From the NCBI GenBank assembly GCA_002224055.1, contig AZLU01000006.1:355527-419526 (forward strand): a stretch of 64,000 nucleotides of DNA, in the 5' to 3' direction. The translations under genes and the position numbers were made by a program. The stretch's first letter is position 1. The number at the start of each line of letters is the position of its first letter. The notes under the pieces are model-generated. The model made no database searches and was not told the origin of the DNA. It was given only the letters and a program-made list of their open reading frames with translations. Positions 38,500-52,649 of the stretch are shown here, in pieces. The DNA is from Pezizomycotina sp. ARF18. Lineage: Eukaryota > Ascomycota.

Positions 38500-41400
38500 G
38501 GTACCATCGAGTACAATATCATATGACCGTGCACTTCTAACAGTAGCAGTGCGTCCCCAAGCGGGATTACCGTTAGACATTTTTTAATATATAACCCCCC
38601 GAGATTCATCTATTTTTTTCTATTTTTACAAATTTCCCCTGGGCTACACTAACTCCACAGCTTGTGTCGGGTATCTTCGGCACCGACTGATAGATGGGGT
38701 AATGTTCTCGAGGCGGGCCAAGGCAGAAACCTTCTGCGCTTCAGCTCTATGCTTTAGATGGCTCCATTGCCAATTCTATTTGTCAAAGAAGCTAAAGGAA
38801 TAGACATTTTCGAAACGCGGTTTGCTTTGGCCCTGGAAAGCTGATGAAGAGAAAGGATCCGGCATCAATTAGATTGAATAGCGATGTAAGAGTCCGCGAT
38901 AGTACGGAAATCCATCGAGAAAGTTCGAAAGACCTCGTTTGTACTTAGGGAAGAACGAGAAGATTATAGTTTCACGATGGATACATCTGATTGTTTCAGA
39001 AATTTCCGCAGTTGGATGCTTTATTCTTGCTTCAAATGTCTCTAAGATTACCAACAAAGCCAGCGATGTGTCTTGGACTACGGCAATGGGGCGTGTTTGA
39101 TACTACGAATATATATTAATACCTTAGATATATATCGAAGCTAGATATACATCCGTTGCGGTCGGAGATCTTGACGAATTCAAGTTTATATTTAGACCTG
39201 AACGCAAGCTGTAACGGCGTCCTTTTTTTATAATGAGCCATGACCACGGATCGCTGCTCGATCTCTGTATCCAGAGAACATACGAAAGTTTAAAGAAAAC
39301 TTCTAAAAGACGGAGGGATCGATAGGTGACTTATGTCCGATATGAGCCATTAGGTATACAAAGGAACCACAATAAAGCCATGCGAAGACCTATCTTTTTA
39401 CTCATGATCAATATTTGGAGCTCGAGGCGCAAAGTTGAAGGTTCCATTCACTATGGCTTCAGTCTTAGCTCAACATAGGAGAAAGGAATACGTACAGGCA
39501 GAGTTATCCTATTAGTAATTTGTTTCAAGAAATAGAACCATCAGACTAGCATACTTAGCCATGCATAGTGGTTGTGATATATCGATTACTGCTCTAGCTA
39601 GCCCCTCATTAACATTAGTAAGTCTACATTAATATTTTTGAGAATAGATACATCGGAAACGATCTGGTTCCTAACTAATGGTCATAACTAGACGAAAAAC
39701 GCTTCATTAAAGGATATATATACATCTCAACAAAGCATTGAGACGTAAGTGTACTGCATTTGCTTCCCTTTCATGATATCTTTCAGTTGCACATGAATTA
39801 ATAGATTACGTATACCTATGTTATTATTACAACCGTATCTACTTGCAAGGGCAGCTCCCGATTTTGAGCTCAATTGTGAGTAGTACTCCGGACACAGTAC
39901 AAAAATGCATCTGATATGTGAGACATCTATCCATTAGTTTTTCTTTTTTTTTAAAAAAAAAAAAATAAATAAAAAAGGGTGAAAGAAATAGCAAAAAGAG
40001 AAAACCACCAATTGAAGCCGCTTTCAGGTTTGGTGATAAAGAGGAAACCGGAATTAACAGGTTTGCTGCTTTTTTGTGCGAGCAATGAGGAGTGAATTTG
40101 TGAATTCAAGGAGAGCCGAATTAGGTTATTAATGGAGCTGCTTATGTAAAGTAGAGGGTTCTTTACACCATTTCACTTAGCTAACTCGGGTGTTCTTGAG
40201 GATGAAGGCTACTGATCAATTTCCCACTATAAAGGGTTATTGGAATCTGCTGTTCTTGATTGAACAGCTTCCTTGAACCTTGCCGTCCACTATTATTTAT
40301 ACATCATTAGATGGAATACGGTAATCGCTCAACAGAAGTATATTTGAAGTAAACTCGTTGTAGACAATCAAGGCTCAGATTTGGTGTGCAAGACCTGTTC
40401 CTAATTTCTTCGGTAGATTGAATACGGAAACTATGGACACACACTAACTCTTCGGTATTTCCGAAAACCCTTTCTATTGCTTTACCATGTAGCGTAGGCT
40501 CAAACTTTGCAAAGCGTATACGTATTGCTCAAAATGAATCCATTATATTAAGCGCGAAGAATAAATACATATAAAATAAGGCACGTCTGCTTTTAAATAT
40601 GCATAATACCTAGCCGGTATGACTGCGCATTAGCAACAGTGGGAAGAATGGTAGTCTACTTTGGCTAACTAAAGCTTTGACCTAGAGCTCTAGCTAACTG
40701 GGAAGATATCGCCATTGTTTATAATTTGGCGGTTATCGATATCTCAGGGAGGATTAAGCTTAGTAGGGATTGCACGCAAATATTTAGAAACCCGCACGTA
40801 TAACCACCAAGTATATCTTAGTAGAATACTAATCGACTCTGGTTAAAGATATTGGCCAACAATATAGGACTGAAGTTAAGGCAAGGCAGCACTAAAAACA
40901 GACGGCGTCTACCATTATGGGGTATCGATGTTGCAGGGAATAAATTAATTATACAGAGTAAATAATGAATCTTAGGCCATGTCTAGTCGGATCCTGAGAT
41001 CATCATTTCAGAAAATTCAAGTATTGTTTACCAGAACCAGCCCAAAGACAAGTTACACAAATATATTTGTATATATATTTTAAGCTCCTTCCTCCAGTTC
41101 CAAGAAAACAAAATGTCTTTGGGCTGATATTTACTGGCAGGGCTTCTGGAGCATTGCAATATTCCCGAATGGCTACAATGCCCTGATTTCTGCTGAGGTT
41201 TCCCTCATAAGTATGTCTTCAACCATTCATGTTCTTTATAGTCACATAAGCACAGAGGAGCGCACGAGGCTCACATTTGACGATGTATTTCATCGGGAAC
41301 ACTGAATAGCTAAACGGTAAAGCCATATAGTAGATATCGACATATTTTGACTGTGAAAGTATACTTGAAGCATTTAATATAACTATTACTTATTAATAAA

Positions 41401-43500
41401 AACCGTTATATACAATCAAGAAAGTGTTAAAAAAAAAACTTCGCCCTCATTGGTACATGCGCTAAGTACCAATTCTAGGAAGAGAATAATTGCTTAAGTA
41501 GCTTCTGGATGCTTAGTATTAATATTCGAAGATAAGCCGGCTCAACCACAGCGATAACGTGCCGTAAAATCAATCCGATAGTTTGTCCCCTAGCATCTAC
41601 AGGAAGCAAGTATCCCATTCCTAGTAGTGTAAACGCAATCAGAATACTTGCGTGGTTAATTTCGCTAACCCCCAAGAGTCCATTGATATCTGTGTCGGAT
41701 GTTTTTCGTTGGAGGTGGAGATTAAGGACGGAAACCTCATGAATGTTCATGACTGATTAATTACTATAATCTCCTCATTAACACTTGGAAGCAGGTCACT
41801 AGGAGCTAGACATGCCCTAAATAATGGTAGGATCCCCACATCAGCGTACATGATTGGGCAAATGGCTAGCGTGTGGACAAATTAATCATACTATGGAGCT
41901 CTAGAGTCACTACATCTACGTATGAGTAGGCAAGGGGAACGGTACGAATGGTGGCCTCATATCATAGTCGATAATCTACTGCCGTATGGCCATGGAGATA
42001 CGGAAACGTTTGATAGAACACCTGCAGACATAGCCTTTAAAATCTGTGGTGATTCTAGCAAGCAGCTATATGAGATGTTGATGTGTTCAAAGAGTAACAT
42101 AGCGTTGTCTGAGCTTAGGCCAAATATTATGATGTGATAGGTGAATACTTACGTCGGCGGCTGAAGTCCTAGCAACAGCGCTCTGGAATAAAAGTAGAGA
42201 TCTAGTACAAAGTCGAGGCCTGTTACCCTATAGAGCGCATAGAGTTGGTCAGAGGTAGGATAAAAGTTGACATTTGACAGAATGCGAAGTGGTATGGATA
42301 ACAGCGCTAGCAAGCTAACCTGAGGAATAGCTAAACGGGAGTTTCGAAAGATCTTCTAGGTGAAGGGGTTTCAATGGAGTCACAATGTTAGCCAACTGAA
42401 TACCTAATCTATGGACCATATATAATCTTCAATACATCTTGTATCTAAATATACATACATTTATAGTGCGACTTCGTGGTTTCATTCTTAGAGAGCTCTA
42501 AGTGGATGGTTAATTTTTTTGCGTCTTCCTCAAGGTATAACTTTCACGTTACTCATATATTAAAATTGTATTACTCCTGCATTACTGTTGCATTATAATT
42601 AATTACTACTGCATTACTACTGTATTACTACTGTATGACTACCGCATTACTACTGCATTACTGTCGCGTTTGTACTGCACTAATTCTCCGTTACTTCCAT
42701 GAGCTATCTTTTACAGGAGATCGAAGACGACGTTAAATTAGACAGATGGGTATAGAAGCGATGCCCTTCATATGTAGACAAGAAGCTGAAGAATTACGAC
42801 GCGAATGTTTAATCTACAGTCGACCGATTATGGAACGCTGAGCTTTCATCTCTACAGTTTTTTTTTTTGAAGGCTATACTTGTTAACAACCATCTAGCAA
42901 CATCTCCTACACTAAGCTAAGGAGGCGGCGGCATACTTCAAGGGTGAGATCGAAGACTTCTCAATTTCCGTATCCTGCATCCTTGCTCGTTTACATTCAC
43001 CACTCGCCACCTTCAATACTTAGAATAAAACCATCTTCAGTTTGCCTAAGCCATAGCTCTTGGGGCGCAGTATTCGATTTCAGACCGCCGGAACGTTATC
43101 TAGACTAGCCTATCCTTCATATACCATACACATTATGTATATAAGAACGAGGCTTCCCCCTCCAGTCTAGCCCTCAAGATCGATCCAGTAGAATACATGA
43201 TGTTCCAATACAGACCTATGTTAAATTCAACAGGTTTTATCTTTGAAAAGAAAGTATGGATAAATATTTCACATCATTTTGAACAGTAGTAGTAAACAAA
43301 AGCTCTCCAAGTTAGAATATAAATTCCACTGATAATCTATTCATTGCGAATTGTAGTAAACATCATCCGCGAATGCTCGACACAACTTTTCAGAGTCACC
43401 AAAAGCCCGAGAGAAACCACTTCGGATAACTGTCGTGGGCTATAATATTATGATCATAAACTGCAAACAACTTGAGACTTATCTTCTACAGTAAAGAGGG
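38500..43500. other. AT-rich block, probable decayed repeats
   Basis: Sequence composition changes to A/T-rich, with many TA-rich words and short frames only. One minus-strand frame (41475-41750) reads HASILIAFTLLGMGYLL and DARGQTIGLILR, faintly like the middle-homology region of fungal transcription factors. A plus-strand frame lies at 41922-42137. Neither is convincing. The block resembles repeat-induced or ageing-related decay, but I did not measure dinucleotide indices. Confidence 0.4.
42570..42678. repeat. 11-bp minisatellite, about nine imperfect copies
   Basis: The unit ATTACTACTGC (or ...TGT) recurs every 11 bases: two copies at 42570-42591, a 10-base interruption, then seven copies at 42602-42678 with a few substitutions each. 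It lies in non-coding AT-rich DNA. Confidence 0.85.
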
Positions 43501-46500
43501 AGCTTGAGCTTTGACCTCTTAACGCTATAGCTGTAAAGATTTGTCTTTTTTTCATAGCCACACAAGATCCCCCGTATATCCTAATTAAGCACCGAGGCTA
43601 GGAAGCTCCACTTTCCACGCCACAAAGACATCCAGGCGGAGTTAAAGCTATAGTTAGAAAGGAAAGATGCTCAAATCTTTTCCTCGAGCATGGAATAAAC
43701 CGAAAACTCGAGCTCGAGTTCGAAATATGTGAAAAAGTGTATATCACCACCGTTCTAGATCCTAAGTTTCTTTTCTTTCTTTCTTCTTTCTTTCTTTTTT
43801 TTTTTTTTTTTTTGCAGTGGTAGACAGGAATAGAAACGGTCATCGCCGTGCCAAAAGAGCTATATTCTAGAACCCTTTTCACAATCACGAGCTGTCGTAA
43901 ATGACGTTCATTAAACCTTTCTTTTCTTTTCTATTCCTACAGTGTCCCGAAAAATCGAGCTTGTGCTTCGGCTGCTTTCTCTAGGCTCTCACATTGGCTG
44001 TCTTCAAGTTCCATCTTTTGATCTCACATAAGGTATGTGCATGCGTTCCCGAGGCATACCGGCCGGCGCACGTTTTTTTCTTATTAGACAATCATATGTT
44101 CCGTTTTCACGGACTGGTTTTAAACCAATAAGTAATGCTTTTTCTATCTTTAGCCTCATCCCACTATTACATTATCAATGCATTACTATTAGTATAGAGG
44201 GGCAAAGAAAAAAAAAAAAGGGAGGGCAGCTTCCTATTCGCCTTTCACGAGCTTTAGAAACGCTTTATCGATGCCCCGCAAATGTTTCTAGATCTGTGCA
44301 TGCGGCATGTGGCGGTGTAAATATTTTTTTCTTACGAAAACGAAGCGAGAGGGGAGCGTGTGGGGGAGGCTGTGCTATAATACCGCGAATATTTCAATAT
44401 CGGCTTGTTTGTGTGAGTGAGTGTGTGTGAGACGCGTTATTCAACACGAAACGAACAGTGGATACCGGATTTATTTTCAGCTTCAGCTATCTTCCGTTGA
44501 GTATCTTGAGCTATAGCCGTGAAACGGCTTTAATAATTTTTGATAAAATATAATAATAATATAATATCATACCACGGGTAGTGCCAACGGTACCTTCTTC
44601 ATATTAATTAATCCTCTTCGTAATCAACTTTACAGTTATCTTTTCCAACGATAGAGCTCAAGGAGAAGAAAAAAAAAAAGCCAAAATGTTTCATCTATAT
44701 TACATGATATGATATGAAATGGGAAAAACTAGAAGATTGCACGTCTGTGCGCCGTAAACTGGGCAGTGCGAAATGTCAAAGATCTCAATTGCAATATCAT
44801 ACTGACAGGGAAAAATAACCACCATGGTAAAAATTAATACCCTCATATGGAATCTATAAAGGAGAGCGAATATATCCAAAACCGCCACTCTCGCCTATTC
44901 GCGATATATAGAAGTTCAGGCAAACATCCTATACATGCACGGGAAAGATAACAAACAATCTCAATACAGCTCACGCGATCGAACTGAACGGTTCTTGAGA
45001 TTTTTCGCATGAAATAACGTGCATTAGCTCATTTATAACGTGATTATCGTAGATTCTTTTGCATTTAAACGAAATTTCACGAGGCCAGTTAAGCGCCGAG
45101 AAACACCAACCATTCATTCATCTATCTAATAAATCCATTGGACCCAAAGTACAAGGATGATAACGGCTCCCCTTAAAAACCAGGAAATACACTTTAGCCT
45201 ATACCATATCTTACCTAAAGGCAAAAAACCGCCCGAATCGAAAAGAGCCTGGTTAATAGCGAACGAACATGTGAGCTCACGATCGCGATTGTTGAAAAAA
45301 AAAAAAAAAAATGTGTGCAGCGCCTCTCTCACGTTGCAAAGTTAATCAGATCTAGAAAAAAAACAGCACAACATAAAAAGCATTAGAAATAACGAATTTA
45401 CTACTAACTCGTACGAGAAGAAAGCGCTAATATGTACTAACAAGAAAAGTTATAGCGGTTATACTCCTCCCAAAGGAATGTAATCCATGGAAATAAAACT
45501 AAAATTCTCAACGCAGCACCGAAACGCTCAAGCGACAAAAAATAGCCTAGTATGATCAAATGGAAAACTGAAGCACAGCCTTCCTCTTCTTTTTCAGAAA
45601 AAGATTTATAGTTCATTGTGGGCCCACTAGTATTTGTAAAAGCCCTCCTGTCCGGTCCGGCGTCCGTACTGTGTAGTTGAGAGGAGAGCGAAGGCGAGAA
45701 AAAAACCATTAAACATATATCGCAGTATACATAGCGGCAGGGAGCACTAGGCTATGAGAACAGGGGACTAGACTGCGGTCCCGCATTCAAGGTGTTGCAC
45801 ATACCGATCAACTAGTGTCTCTCATGCACGGAAACCCAGAGAAAGAAGGCTTTTGAATGTAAAGAAGTAGTGTTTCATTATTACTAGGCTAATTGATATC
45901 CATGTCAAACTAAAAGCTAGATTGAAAGAAGAAACAGATTGAAACCTCCCGTCCAAAAGCGAAAAATCTTGCACGGTAGAACAAAGAAAAAGATGTATAA
46001 AGTGCAAAGGAAAAAAAAGTTTGTTTGGAAGAATAGGCGACGTCGCTGTCAGAATGAATTGAATCTAAGGAAATATAGAAAGAAACGAATTCATGTAATA
46101 GAAAAAAAAAATTGCCTACTATGCAAAATTTCCCTACCTCCTTTTCCAATGAACAAAAGAAAAAGAGAAACAAGAAAAAGGACCTGTATGACCATGAAAT
46201 GAAAGAGAACCCAGATTGACCAATGTTTGTTATATCGCCGAAAAGAAAATTGAGAAACCGCCGGTGCCGTGAACCAAAAGGAAAAAGCCGTTAAAGAAAA
46301 AAAGCAAATATACATGGAAGAAAAATGAAAGTGATATACACCAGGTAGTAATACAAGTAAATGAGAAACGAAAGTGACATGACATCGTTAAAATATTCGT
46401 TATAATATACCAAGTATGCAATGAAGTGATAATGCGAACCCCACCATGAGAAGAAAAAAAAAGGTTGAAAGATGTACAGGAGAAGACCGTAAATGCAAGA

Positions 46501-46850
46501 AAGAGAAGTATGAACCAGATATATGCTGTGGAAGAGAGATGATGGCAAAGCCAAGTTGCCTGTGTAGACCTTATTATGCCCGAGGATTGTGAATGCGCCG
46601 ATTCCTGTTGCCATCGCTTTGCCATATGAAAGACATAAGGAAAAAAAAAATTGTGTAGAAGAAATAAACATGAAAAGAAACAGAAAAGCACGGCGATAAA
46701 GTATTTTTGCTTGTTGCTTTTTGTCGTATTAATAAAAAGGAAAGCTCCCTTGCATCGGAGCATTGCGCAAACTTTTTTGACAATTGCCATAAGTTTACTC
46801 TTGTGTAACTGTTTGAACGTGCAATGGTTTTTTTTTTCTTCGTGATTTCT

Positions 46851-46889
<39 letters not shown>

Positions 46890-46977
46890 TTTTGCCCTTC
46901 TCAATTCCATCCGTAATCTTAACCTTAATAGAAAGGTTATACAAAAGGGAAAGAAGCATGCGACCCTTTTTGGATTA

Positions 46978-47635
46978 CTATTCAGACTCGTGTAATACTC
47001 CAGTATAGCTGTCGGTGCTGTCGCGCGCCGCGGGGAACTTTCCAATATCCTTCTTCCACTCCTCGTCCTCGGATTCTGACTCGTCAGTGAGCGTAGACTT
47101 GGCATCGTGGTGTACTACGACAATGCTAGCGCGCCTACTGGGACGCGGACCAAGGGTAGGAGTGCGGCAAGAGGGAGGGCTGCGAATACTACCCTTGGCC
47201 TCCTTGCGAAGAACGACGCACGATAGCGAGTTCCTCCTGTCGCGGCTGGCTGGGAGACTTAGTGGGTCCGAAGGGATGTAGGTAGAAGCTGGGAAGGTAT
47301 CCTCGGAGTAGCTTCCGTCGCGGGTCCAGCAGAGGGGCTCATGACCTGCAGCGGTCATTGTAGTCCTTCTCGCTCTTAATGACAATTGATTCGGAGCGGC
47401 GTGGAGCGGCAGAGGTGCCCTGCCGTTCTTCGTAAGTGTGCGCTCCGAAACGGTAGAGAACCGTCTGGACTGTCGTACTTCGATCTTGGTCGGCGAGATC
47501 ATTGAAACGAATGTGGTAGTGGTCGTACTCCTTGGCTCTTTGGCGAAAGAGGCGACCTCAGGTCCTTCTTCGAGGAGTAGAGTTGTGGATGATGATGAGG
47601 GAGGGGCGGCGAGGGGTTTGCTGAGCGGAAGGCAT
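46978..47635 (-). CDS. Phosphosite-rich basic protein of unknown function (frame break)
   Basis: The ATG at 47635, in good context (ACAACATGCC), gives MPSAQQTPRRPSLIIIHN. That frame stops after 25 codons, and the neighbouring frame carries on as LLLEEGPEVASFAKEPR to the stop at 46978, so a base is probably missing between about 47560 and 47630. The product is about 215-220 residues with no membrane segment. It has four Arg-Arg-x-Ser sites (RRPS, RRFS, RRNS, RRAS) typical of PKA/AGC kinases. The first and last are followed by a near-identical hydrophobic stretch (SLIIIH and SIVVVHH). The tail is acidic, TDESESEDEEWKKDIG. The family is not recognised. A phosphorylated regulatory or scaffold protein is inferred from composition only. 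The frame also runs upstream to 47790, but that part looks like 5' leader. Confidence 0.6.
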
Positions 47636-50600
47636 GTTGTTTGTAGTTGGGGTTTTATAGTAGACAAGGTCGAAAGATAGGAGAAAACTAATGAGGGGTG
47701 TTCGGAAGATATCGAGCTGGAAGGAGGGAGGGGCGAGCGAGTAAATAAATAAACGGTGTAAAGAAGGATTTGTTGTTGCGGTCCTCTCACGCTAACGTGA
47801 TCGACGTTTGTTTACACACCACAGACTACCACTATTCCTTTTTCCTGCTTGTGAAAAGTAGTGTGGGTGCTCAGCTTCCTATTAATGAGCTAGCTGCCTG
47901 CTGTGCCTTGTGGATGGGAGAGAAAGAGAGAGAGAAGGCCTGGGAGGCGAGAAAAAAAAATAAGAAAATAACAAAATAAATAAAAATAATCCTGGTAGTA
48001 AAAAAAAAAATACTGGTGTGGAGTTAATTGGGTGGTGCGGTAGAGCCCGGGACTACCCAAAAATAGCAAATTAACGAGGTAAAAGATGGAGAAAATACCA
48101 AGTAGAGAGGAACGATAGCAATAATACGCGTCGCGAAGGGAAACAAGAAGTGGCAGGAATGATAGAAGATATAGAGAAGTAGCACTGGTAATTATATTGC
48201 TATTTTAAGCGAATATGAGTTCAATTTTATAAAACAAGTAATAAGAAGGAGCGTATAGAGGTAAGGGTTGATGTATTTTTCGTGTTTTTAATAAAATCTC
48301 AGTGATCGTTCGTTCGCGTTCTCTTCCAAATCAAAATCAATTCGATATGAAATAAATATATATATATAATATAAGGCGTTGAAGAAATGTTTCTCTTCAA
48401 GAGTGAATACTCGTTAGTCGATATTTTATGACGAAACTGTTTACGGTGAGTAAAATAAATAAAATAAATAAATAAAAATGATGGGCGTTTGAAGAATATA
48501 TATATTAGCAGAATATTCAGAACAAAAGAAGCAGACAAAAATGGAGGGAAGGTACCGGTTATATTTTGAGGATTTGGGGATTGGAGGATGTTCATCGTCT
48601 CCAGTAATAATTAATAAGTAGGATAATACGGGAGGAAGGGGTAAGACCGTAAGAGAGAGATCTCTTTAGCAGTACGTGCTTTCTTTTCCATACTACTACT
48701 GTAGAATTACGATTTAAATCCACTTTAGCGGTAGAGAGACCAAGTTACGGTTTGGGCCCATTCCACTTTTTTGACGTCCATAGTGTTTTCTTTGTTTTAC
48801 CTACCCTCCTTCCTACTTCGTTCCCCGTCACATTCTATTCTTTCCTTTTTCCTTTTTCTCCCTAGGAACGGGAATTCCCTTGAACAAGGAGAGATGGAGC
48901 AAGCACCAGCAGGGCAGGCAAGCAGGGTTGGTAAGAAAAGAAAAGAAGAAAGGATCAAGAAAAAAAAAAAAAGGATAAGAAAAAAGAAAGCATACTGGTT
49001 GTGTGGTGATCGCTCCTCCGGTAAATTCTCAAACTAACTTGCCCACTTGCCTGGGTGTGAGTATTATTGTAAATTTGCAGTAACGAGAAGAAAAATAGTG
49101 TGAGAGAAAGAAGAAATGAAAGGCAGGAGTGCCCTCAGACAAGTCGCCAGTCGCCAAGATGCTTCAGATTACAGCGCGCGAAGTGTTGCTTGTGTTTCGA
49201 ATAAGGAACGCTCCGAAGCTCCCCAGCTCCCTTTTCTCCACGGTCGTAATTAATGAAAACTGTTCATTAGAATGTTGAAATACGCAGAGTAAAAAAGGGT
49301 TGGAATGGAATTGAAATCTCTCTAGCCCTTGTTTTTTGGTTCCTGGATGATTGTTATCTTTAGACGGCGCTCTCTTGCGTTTTTTGCTAAAGATTTTGTT
49401 CCACGTTCCCGATTATTAGCCGTGCGCGTCGAGAGACGAGGTGGTTAATATTATTAGTGCAGGTTGGATGATAGGACCAGAGAGTTTCTTGCAAAATTTC
49501 TCTCACGTTTTTTGCCTTCTTCTCGATCTTCTTAGTCTGCAGTGTGCACTTTCGTTTAAGGCACAACCTTCTGGGCAATCGTATAAACAAACCTCCATTG
49601 GCCAATAGCAGCAGTGAACTTAAAGATGTCTCGAGAAAAACGTTAATAAAGATTGTGTAAACAAATAAATTAAAAATCACGACCTCGAGAGGAAACTGAT
49701 CACCGCTTTGCTTGCACTCAAAAAGCCCTTCGGCGATCTTTGCGGGGAAAGGAAACGAACGTAAAATGTGCAACTCTGAAGGGCACGACCTGACTGATGG
49801 GATCTCCCTCTCGGACTTTTGTAAGGTGTGAGTGGGTTTAAGGGTGATGTTTCCTTCCTCAGAGGTGTGATAACGCAGATTCAATGAGCCGGCCATTCCG
49901 TAACTAAATTCTTTTTTCTCTTTTTCCTTCGAGTTGTAGGTGTGCTTGTCTTTTCCTACTTTCTTCCAAGCGAAAAAGAATCGCGATTGTAAGCAACAAA
50001 TGTTAAAAAAAGGCGCTGCAACAGATATATTCTCACAGTTGTTGTTAGGTATATTAGACCAATCGGCGCAAATGTTTCTATCGAGTTAAACCTTGAGAAA
50101 AGTAAGAACACGACTCTGTCCTCCTGTGGTTGCGTATTTCCTGCAAGAGGAGGATTCCAGCCATTCATGAACTTGGTATTGCCCTACGCGAACACGGGGA
50201 AAAAGCAGTACTAAGTAGTTACTGCAGTACTTTAACCCAAGCTTATGCGGCTGATGGCGGCGGTAGATCCATGAACGCACATACCAACAGACGCAAGCCG
50301 TATTAAAGAGAGAAGACAGGCCTAAGATAATTCGACAATCAAGATTCAATTTAACATTACGCCCTGCAAAATGTAAAAATAAAGGACTGGGGGAGGCAAA
50401 AGAAGTATTACTTACCAAAAACACCCTTCCCCAATCCAGCCTTCTGATTCGACAACAAAAGAAAAAAAAAAGAGCATATTTTAACTCCTCGACAGTGCAT
50501 GCGCCCAAAAATTTTAAAAATGCAAATGGCAAAAAAATCACACAATTTGTCGAAGCGGAAAAGGGATCGCGGACCAGGGAGAGATAGTGCAAGGTACGCT

Positions 50601-52649
50601 ATGCAGAATGCACTCTATATACCGCACGGTAAATATCTTTTTCATTTCTTTCCCCCCCGGGCAGCCTGAAAGTTCAATTCTTTTTTGCAAATCGGAAAAG
50701 AAGTGCGCTGTTGCTGCTTCCGATCTGTCGTATATTACCGGGACGGATTTATACCGCAGTCAGGAGTAAGCACCGGCCTATCTTTCCATCAAAAGCCTTT
50801 TGCTCTCGCGGCCCATCTTGCTGTTATTTTCACCAAAGGAATTAAGGCTTTTCGGAAGCAGTCGGGTTCGGGTCGTCCTGCCTTTTCGTGTCCCGTTACT
50901 GCTGTGTTAATCTGCGATATTTTTTTGGTTGCTCGTCATATTTAAATATAGATCACTCTATAATATCGTTGTTAAATTAGCTACCCCCAAACTTTAAGTC
51001 ACCGAAATGAATAGCTTTGCTCAAAGTGATTATCTCCAGAGATTGTACACGTGGTGGCCTATTTGGCGCTCTCAGGATCGTATTCGAATCCGCGATTGAC
51101 GAAAATCCAAGGGACGGGATCACTAAGGCAAAGAATTAAGGGGGTGTTTTGGGCTCCGGCCGAACTGATATTCGAATTAGGAGCTACAGGGCTGAGGCTG
51201 TCGCAATGCTGGGGAATTGTAATTGTTAGTAGCCAAAAACCACCCTTGTCAAGCTTAGATCTTATTCATTCCCTTGCAAGGCCATATACGTACTGGAACA
51301 TTAATAGAATAGCTTTTCTGATATTGACAGGGCCTCGTTCCCGTTTTTTCTCATTCTTTCAACCTATAGGAATAGCTACAAAGTTCATGGTCCCGCCTAT
51401 TGGAACTAGGATTTGTTGGCTTCTCACACCGACAAGAAAAACGTTAAACGTAACCCTTGCCGTGTCACCCGTGGTCCAGTTTAATGCTTTTATATTTTCT
51501 TGGAAGCTTTTCGTTATACGCCTTGTCTCGCCCTATAAAACACACTTCACAGCGACGAAAACGGGTCAGTGCGAATATTTGAAGGGCTGTGTTCGTAAAT
51601 TTCAATGCACATGCGCGTCGCGACGTCGAATTATTTCCGTCTGCTACCAGAGATGTGCGGAGAATGCATTGTTCCCTTTTTTTTTTTTTTTTTTTTTTTT
51701 TGGAAGCTCTCATGTTCGTGGATTTCGTTCCATCGTAACACCGCCGGACTCTTTTTTTTTTTTTGGTAAGTTTGTTTGCCGCGATTTGATGATCCAAACA
51801 CAGAAGCTCCTTTCATTGTGTAATGCTCTTGGTGAACTTCTCTCCTGAATTCTTTTGTCTAAATTAGTATAAATCTTCCAATCTTCAAGATTCCTCAGAA
51901 ACCTAGCCAGTGAGAACAACGCCTTTGCTTTCCTGCTACAATCTATTATTGCGCGTTTAAGCCTTTTCATTCGGGACATCTGGGAATGATGTACTTACCT
52001 AGATCGTTGGGTGCAATTTGGGGGATTCTCGAAAAAGTAGACCAGTAGTAAGTAGTTCCACTTACGATCCCGTGCAGCAAAGTCTCCAGGGATGCAGCAG
52101 CTAAATGACGATATGTTGGGTGATCGGAGATGTGTCTTAGTATTACGTGCAGGATCAAAGGCAAAAGGAATAAGGAATAGGTAAGGGGAAGGAACAATAC
52201 TTGCATATTTTGTGACATATATAATCCAATAATACGCCCCCCTTTCCGAACTGCAGTCTGCAGAACCCAAAATCAAGGCTTCTCGATCTTTTAGAACCAG
52301 AAACCCCCCTGAAAGAAAGGAAAAACGGAACCTTGGTAGCTCTGGAACATGCATCATTATTAGGATCCCTGGGATTTTTCTGATCGTTGTTTTCTCTTTG
52401 GCAAGGCAAGCATAACCACCGATTGCGACGAACAGGGCGGACCTTTCACTAGCGATACGATGACAGCGATAGCTTTGTGTAGCTTTTAGAAAGATGCCTT
52501 GAGTAAAAGAATCCTATCAGCCTCATAGTTCTCCCATGACAAGCATTCCAAGCTTTTAGAACATCTCCCTTTCCTCGGAGCTTTGAGTGAATTTTTGGAA
52601 AGGACTTGCAAGCTGTCACTTTTGGTCTCACGTCCACGTCAACAGAAAG

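Larger units (their letters stand above)
33588..46977. other. 13-kb stretch with no confident gene; AT-rich block at 38.5-43.5 kb
   Basis: The left part (33.6-38.5 kb) is mixed, with poly(A/T) tracts, an AAG repeat at 36724-36757 and a GC-rich open frame at 37081-37578. From about 38.5 to 43.5 kb the DNA is AT-rich with many stops in all frames. From 43.5 to 47.0 kb homopolymer runs are again dense and no conserved segment is seen. Frames such as 44035-44430 and 46230-47105 look like chance openings. Confidence 0.5.

Noticed and set aside
41475-41750. Fungal transcription-factor middle region
   Set aside because: Only a weak resemblance (HASILIAFTLLGMGYLL); no zinc cluster or extension nearby.
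46230-47105. Minus-strand open frame of 291 codons
   Set aside because: It runs through a 31-base homopolymer (poly-Phe) and overlaps the better-supported gene at 46978-47635 in another frame; the sequence is Phe/Ser/Tyr-rich noise.
51051-51848. Plus-strand open frame of 265 codons
   Set aside because: It passes through two long T tracts giving poly-Phe, has no domain or codon pattern I recognise, and conserved genes in this window do not stay open this long.
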